DNA from: Streptomyces broussonetiae
GTDB lineage: Bacteria; Actinomycetota; Actinomycetes; Streptomycetales; Streptomycetaceae
NCBI RefSeq assembly: GCF_009796285.1
Contig: NZ_CP047020.1
Span: 5,890,001-5,954,000 of the forward strand
Length of the DNA stretch: 64,000 nt
Direction: 5' to 3'
A program made the translations under genes and the position numbers. This document shows, piece by piece, positions 60,178 to 64,000 of the stretch (position 1 is the first letter of the stretch; each line of letters starts with the position of its first letter). Below the pieces are notes generated by a model. It did no database searches, was not told the origin of the DNA, and saw nothing but the letters and a program-made list of their open reading frames with translations.

Positions 60178-62526
60178 ATGGGACGAGCGGAAGAGAGACG
60201 AGCGCGACAGCGCGGCGGCCACCGCGCGGCGCCCAGGCGTCGCCGCTCGCAGCCCACGGCGACCGCCACCGGCTCGCCGTCCGCGCCGGCGGCCGGCAAG
60301 CGTCCCAAGGGCCGAATACGCCGGCTCTTCACCTGGAAGAAGATCCTCGGCACGTTCCTCGGTCTCGTGGTGCTCGTCATCGGCGCCTTCGTCGCGCTGT
60401 ACATGACGATCGACATCCCGGCCGGCAACGCCACCGCCCAGCTGCAGAGCAACATCTACAAGTACAGCGACGGCACGATGCTCGCCCGCACCGGCGAACT
60501 CAACCGGGAGAGCGTCGACCTCGCCGAAGTCCCCAAGGACGTCCAGCGCACCTTCGTGGCGGCCGAGAACAAGACCTTCTACCAGGACGCCGGCGTCGAC
60601 CTCAGGGGCACCGGCCGCGGCATCCTCAACACCCTCATGGGGCGCGGCACGCAGGGCGGTTCGACGATCACCCAGCAGTACGTCAAGAACTACTACCTGG
60701 ACCAGAACCAGACCGTCACGCGCAAGCTGAAGGAACTGGTCATCTCGCTCAAGCTGGACCGCCAGAAGTCCAAGGACTACATCCTCGCGGGCTACATCAA
60801 CACCAGCTACTACGGCCGCGGCGCCTACGGCATCCAGGCCGCGGCGCAGGCGTACTACCACAAGGACGCCAAGAACCTCACGGTCCAGGAGGGCGCCTAC
60901 CTCGCGGCGCTGCTGCAGGCGCCGAACCAGTACGACTGGGCGCTCGCCACCGACACGGGCAAGAAGCTGGCGGTGGCCCGCTGGAACTACGTCCTGGACA
61001 ACATGGTCAAGCAGCACTGGCTGGACGCGGGCAAGCGCCAGGCCATGACCTTCCCGACGCCCAAGGCACCCAAGGCGGCCCCCGACATGAAGGGGCAGAC
61101 CGGCTACCTGGTGGACGCGGCCAACGCGTCCCTGGAGAAGCAACTGGTCGCCCAGGGCAGCGCCGCCAGCATCGGCGACGCCGAGGCGCTGGTGAAGAAG
61201 GGCGGCTGGACCATCACGCTCAACATCGACAAGAAGAAGCAGCGCCGGCTGGAGCAGGCCGTCACGGACCAGCTGACCAGCAAGCTGAACGCGAAGAAGC
61301 GCTCGGTCGACGGAGACGTCCAGCCCGGTGCCGTGTCCGTCGACCCGGCGACGGGCAAGGTCCTCGCCATGTACGGCGGCACGGATTACTTCAAGCACTT
61401 CACCAACAACGCGACCCGCCGCGACTACCAGCCCGCCTCCACCTTCAAGCCGGTGATCCTCGCCGCCGCCGTGGACGAGGGCGCCCAGACGCAGGACGGC
61501 CGGGCGATCGGCGCGAGCACGATCTACGACGGCACGAGCGGCCGTCAGGTCGTCGACCACGGCAGCAAGGTCGGCTTCGGCCCGCCGAACGAGGACGACC
61601 AGGACTACGGCAACATCACCGTCCAGACGGCGATGAACCAGTCCGTCAACTCCGTCTTCGCGCAGATGGGTGTCGACGTGGGCATGGACAAGGTGATGGC
61701 CACGGCCGGCAAGCTCGGCATGGACACCAAGGGCATGGAGGCGGTGCCCGCGCAGACGCTGGGCTCCATGGGCGCGAGCCCGATGGAGATGGCCGGCATC
61801 TACGCGACCCTCGACAACCACGGCAAGAAGGTCACCCCGGCGATCATCAAGTCGGCCCAGCACAAGGACAGTACGGTCTCCCTGCCGGACCCGATCGGCG
61901 ACCAGGTGATCAGCCGGACCGCGGCCGACACGGTCACCTCGGTGCTCACCGGCGTGGTCGACGACGGTACGGCCAACCAGTCGGTGGCGAGCAACCCGGA
62001 GCGCAACGGCCAGCAGGTGGCCGGCAAGACGGGTACGTCCGACAACAACAAGTCGGCCTGGTTCACCGGCTACACGCCCGGCCTGGTCACCTCGGTCGGC
62101 CTGTTCGGCGAGTCCGCCAAGACCCACGCACAGGTGCCGCTGACGGGCGCCACGGGCCTGATCACCACGGGCGGCGGGCGTATCAACGGCGGCAGCTACC
62201 CGGCGAAGATCTGGGCCGCGTACACCTTCGGGGCGATGGGCGACGTCAGCAAGTTCGACCTGGACACCACGCAGGGTGCGGCGGTCCAGCCGACCTACAC
62301 GCCGACGACCCCCTCGACGCCGTCCAACACCCCGTCGCACACGCCGAGCAGCAAGCCGCCGACGTCCACGCCTCCGTCGCACACGCCGACGCAGACGCCG
62401 ACCCAGACCCCCACGCAGACGCCGACGCAGACCCCCACGCAGACGCCGACGCAGACGCCGACGGGCGGCATCACGAACAACCCGCTCGATCCGGGCGCAA
62501 GCAGCGGCCAGGGCTTCGGTCAGTAG
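60178..62526 (+). CDS. Bifunctional (class A) penicillin-binding protein
   Basis: A 782-residue membrane-anchored peptidoglycan synthase. A basic cytoplasmic tail and one transmembrane helix (about 57-80) precede a GT51 glycosyltransferase domain (AAENKTFYQDAGVD with catalytic Glu, GGSTITQQYVKN). The transpeptidase domain carries PASTFKP (catalytic Ser), QSVNSVF and KTGT. The C-terminal tail (about 705-782) is Pro/Thr-rich with tandem TPTQ repeats. It polymerises and crosslinks glycan strands. It is convergent with the phosphatase gene. Confidence 0.95.
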   Translation: MGRAEERRARQRGGHRAAPRRRRSQPTATATGSPSAPAAGKRPKGRIRRLFTWKKILGTFLGLVVLVIGAFVALYMTIDIPAGNATAQLQSNIYKYSDGTMLARTGELNRESVDLAEVPKDVQRTFVAAENKTFYQDAGVDLRGTGRGILNTLMGRGTQGGSTITQQYVKNYYLDQNQTVTRKLKELVISLKLDRQKSKDYILAGYINTSYYGRGAYGIQAAAQAYYHKDAKNLTVQEGAYLAALLQAPNQYDWALATDTGKKLAVARWNYVLDNMVKQHWLDAGKRQAMTFPTPKAPKAAPDMKGQTGYLVDAANASLEKQLVAQGSAASIGDAEALVKKGGWTITLNIDKKKQRRLEQAVTDQLTSKLNAKKRSVDGDVQPGAVSVDPATGKVLAMYGGTDYFKHFTNNATRRDYQPASTFKPVILAAAVDEGAQTQDGRAIGASTIYDGTSGRQVVDHGSKVGFGPPNEDDQDYGNITVQTAMNQSVNSVFAQMGVDVGMDKVMATAGKLGMDTKGMEAVPAQTLGSMGASPMEMAGIYATLDNHGKKVTPAIIKSAQHKDSTVSLPDPIGDQVISRTAADTVTSVLTGVVDDGTANQSVASNPERNGQQVAGKTGTSDNNKSAWFTGYTPGLVTSVGLFGESAKTHAQVPLTGATGLITTGGGRINGGSYPAKIWAAYTFGAMGDVSKFDLDTTQGAAVQPTYTPTTPSTPSNTPSHTPSSKPPTSTPPSHTPTQTPTQTPTQTPTQTPTQTPTQTPTGGITNNPLDPGASSGQGFGQ
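62383..62463 (+). repeat. Tandem 12-bp repeats encoding TPTQ in the PBP tail
   Basis: About six to seven copies of a 12-bp unit close to ACGCCGACGCAG encode consecutive Thr-Pro-Thr-Gln. Such short in-frame repeats can expand and contract, so the tail length may vary among strains. Confidence 0.8.
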
Positions 62527-62540
62527 GCCGGCAGGAGCGC

Positions 62541-62587
62541 GCAGGACGAAGGGCGCCCGGGGAGACCCCGGGCGCCCTTCGTCCTGC
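62541..62587. terminator. Very long bidirectional terminator
   Basis: GCAGGACGAAGGGCGCCCGG and GG (62541-62562) pair with the reverse complement at 62566-62587 in a perfect 22-bp stem with a 3-nt loop. It lies between two convergent genes and starts 15 bp after the PBP stop. Confidence 0.85.
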
Positions 62588-62595
62588 CGGGTGCC

Positions 62596-64000
62596 TCAGC
62601 CCCGGTTCAGCTCGAACCAGACCACCTTGCCGGTGGACAGCCGGGTCGCGCCCCAGCGCCGGGCCAGCCTGTTGACCAGGTACAGGCCGCGCCCGCCCTC
62701 GTCCGTGGCCCGGGCCTGCCTGAGGCGCGGCAGCTGCGGCACATCGTCGCCGACCTCGCAGCGCAGCACGTCCGTGCGCAGCAGCCGCAGCGTCACGGGC
62801 CGGGACGCGTACCGTACGGCGTTCGTCACGACCTCGCTGACCAGCAGCTCCACCGAGTCCGTCAGGTCCTCCAGGTCCCAGCGGGCGAGCGCGCGGCGGG
62901 CCAGCCGGCGGGCCTGGCCGGGAGCCGTCTCCTCCGGCTCCAGCCGCCAGTACGCGACATCGCTCGGCGCGATTCCGTCGAAGCGGGCCGCGAGCAGCGC
63001 GATGTCGTCGTCCCGGTCGCCCGGCCCGAGCATGTCCAGCACCTCGTCGCACAGCGCCTCGAGGGGCGGCGGATGGTCCGGGCCGGTCAACCGGGCCGTC
63101 GCCGCGAGCTTCTCCCGCAGCTGCTCGATACCGGTCCACACGTCCCGAAGCCGGGACTCCACCAGGCCGTCGGTGTAGAGGAGCAGCGTGGCCCCGGCGG
63201 GCGCGTCCAGTTCGACGGCCTCGAAGTCGACTCCGCCGACCCCGATGGGCGCGCCCGGCGGCACCCGCAGCACCTCGGCCCGGCCGCCCAGATGCAGCAG
63301 CACGGGCGGCGGATGGCCGGCGTTGGCGATGGTGATGCGGTGCGTGACCGGGTCGTAGACGGCGTACAGACAGGTCGCCATGCGGTCCGTGCCCAGCCGC
63401 TGCGCCTGCTCGTCCAGGTGGTGCAGCACCTCCTGCGGCGGCAGGTCGAGCCCGGCCAGCGTCTGCGCGGTCGTACGCAGCTGACCCATGATCGCCGCCG
63501 AGGTCATGGAGTGGCCCATGACATCGCCGACGACGAGCGCGACCCGGCTGCCGGGCAGCGGGATCGCGTCGTACCAGTCGCCGCCCACCCGGGCGGTCTC
63601 GGCGGCCGGCAGATAGCGCGAGGCCAGCCGCACGCCGGTCGGGCGGGGCAGGGTCTCGGGCAGCATGGTGCGCTGCAGCTCGTCGGCGATGTAGGCCTCC
63701 CGGCCGTACAGCACCGCCTTGTCGATGCCGAGCGCGCTGTGTGTGGCCAGCTGGGCCGCGACCAGCAGGTCGTCCGCCTCGAACGCGAGCCGCTCCGGGC
63801 GGCGCAGGAACAGGGCCGCGCCGATCACCCGGCGCCGGCCGCGCAGCGGGGCGAGAATCGCGTGCTGCCCGGACGGTACGAGCGTCTCGCTGCCGTCGCC
63901 GAGCAGTTCCGGCAGCGCGGCCCGGGCGGCGGGCGCGTCGGCGAACACCGGACGCACCCCGCGCAGCACCTCGTTCAGCGCACCGCCGGGCCGTACCTCG
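62596..64000 (-). CDS. SpoIIE-type PP2C phosphatase with GAF and anti-sigma kinase domains, partial
   Basis: The gene runs off the right edge; its start is not visible. The readable 468 residues hold the end of a GAF-like domain (HAILAPLRGRRRVIGAALFL). A PP2C/SpoIIE phosphatase domain follows, with GGDWYDAIPLPGSRVALVVGDVMGH and TDGLVESR. A C-terminal HATPase_c domain has SEVVTNAVRYA and DEGGRGLYLV. This phosphatase-kinase pairing occurs in streptomycete regulators of the anti-anti-sigma/anti-sigma type. No transmembrane segment is seen in the part present. Confidence 0.9.
   Translation of the reverse strand, partial: EVRPGGALNEVLRGVRPVFADAPAARAALPELLGDGSETLVPSGQHAILAPLRGRRRVIGAALFLRRPERLAFEADDLLVAAQLATHSALGIDKAVLYGREAYIADELQRTMLPETLPRPTGVRLASRYLPAAETARVGGDWYDAIPLPGSRVALVVGDVMGHSMTSAAIMGQLRTTAQTLAGLDLPPQEVLHHLDEQAQRLGTDRMATCLYAVYDPVTHRITIANAGHPPPVLLHLGGRAEVLRVPPGAPIGVGGVDFEAVELDAPAGATLLLYTDGLVESRLRDVWTGIEQLREKLAATARLTGPDHPPPLEALCDEVLDMLGPGDRDDDIALLAARFDGIAPSDVAYWRLEPEETAPGQARRLARRALARWDLEDLTDSVELLVSEVVTNAVRYASRPVTLRLLRTDVLRCEVGDDVPQLPRLRQARATDEGGRGLYLVNRLARRWGATRLSTGKVVWFELNRG

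Noticed and set aside
60046..62382. A 778-codon minus-strand frame opposite the penicillin-binding protein
   Set aside because: Antisense shadow; the Leu/Val/Arg-rich product lacks motifs, while the plus-strand gene is unmistakable.
62383..62463. CRISPR-like array suggested by short tandem repeats
   Set aside because: The units are 12 bp, contiguous, without spacers, and encode in-frame TPTQ repeats in a PBP tail.

Overview
The window is a 64-kb piece of an actinomycete chromosome, almost certainly Streptomyces. The DNA is very GC-rich, with strong third-position GC that opens long spurious frames opposite most genes. GTG starts are common and in-frame TTA codons are very rare. The gene set (mycothiol conjugate amidase, GTP-type PEP carboxykinase, OxyR/AhpC/AhpD, chitinase with DasR-like sites, a 6C-type RNA) is typical of the genus. 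From memory, the order resembles the S. coelicolor core from mca to the penicillin-binding protein near ahpC; I could not align it. I saw no rRNA, tRNA, insertion sequence, prophage or CRISPR array.

Layout. 1-7 kb: the 3' end of mca, a small membrane protein, a large STAND ATPase with TPR repeats, an ArsR-type regulator and a DUF255 thioredoxin-domain protein. 7.2-13.8 kb: four translationally coupled genes (processive GT2, GT-C transferase, polyprenyl-phosphate GT2 fused to GtrA, secreted copper-radical oxidase) that look like one surface-glycan assembly and oxidation unit. 13.8-17.6 kb: Mut7-C protein, a TetR/MFS efflux pair and a PAQR protein. 17.6-24.9 kb: PEP carboxykinase, a VWA-gene remnant, an alanine-type aminotransferase, a broken DUF1707/LiaF-like gene and a secreted trypsin-like protease.

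25-34.6 kb: a divergent catabolic cluster (D-aminoacylase-like deacylase and PLP deaminase on the minus strand; KDG-type kinase, IclR regulator, RidA and GntP permease on the plus strand) around a perfect palindrome. A GH18 chitinase with DasR-like sites follows 0.8 kb further on. The enzyme set fits a route from N-acetyl-D-glucosaminate (oxidised chitin ends) to 2-keto-3-deoxygluconate phosphate; this is an inference, and D-amino acid catabolism is the alternative.

34.8-46.2 kb: a Tad/Flp-type pilus cluster (cpaB, cpaE, two tadE, cpaF, tadB, tadC, Flp pilin, TadG-like protein, lipoprotein, OmpA-domain protein) with a histidine kinase and response regulator in the middle. The regulator carries a TTA codon, suggesting bldA control. 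46.2-55 kb: DUF192 protein, a decayed LLM oxidoreductase, a methyltransferase, the 6C-like RNA, uppS, a PIN-PhoH protein, a lytic-transglycosylase-like protein and an AI-2E family transporter. 54-64 kb: ahpD-ahpC divergent from oxyR, a PadR-ABC transporter operon, a bifunctional penicillin-binding protein, and a SpoIIE-type phosphatase running off the right edge.
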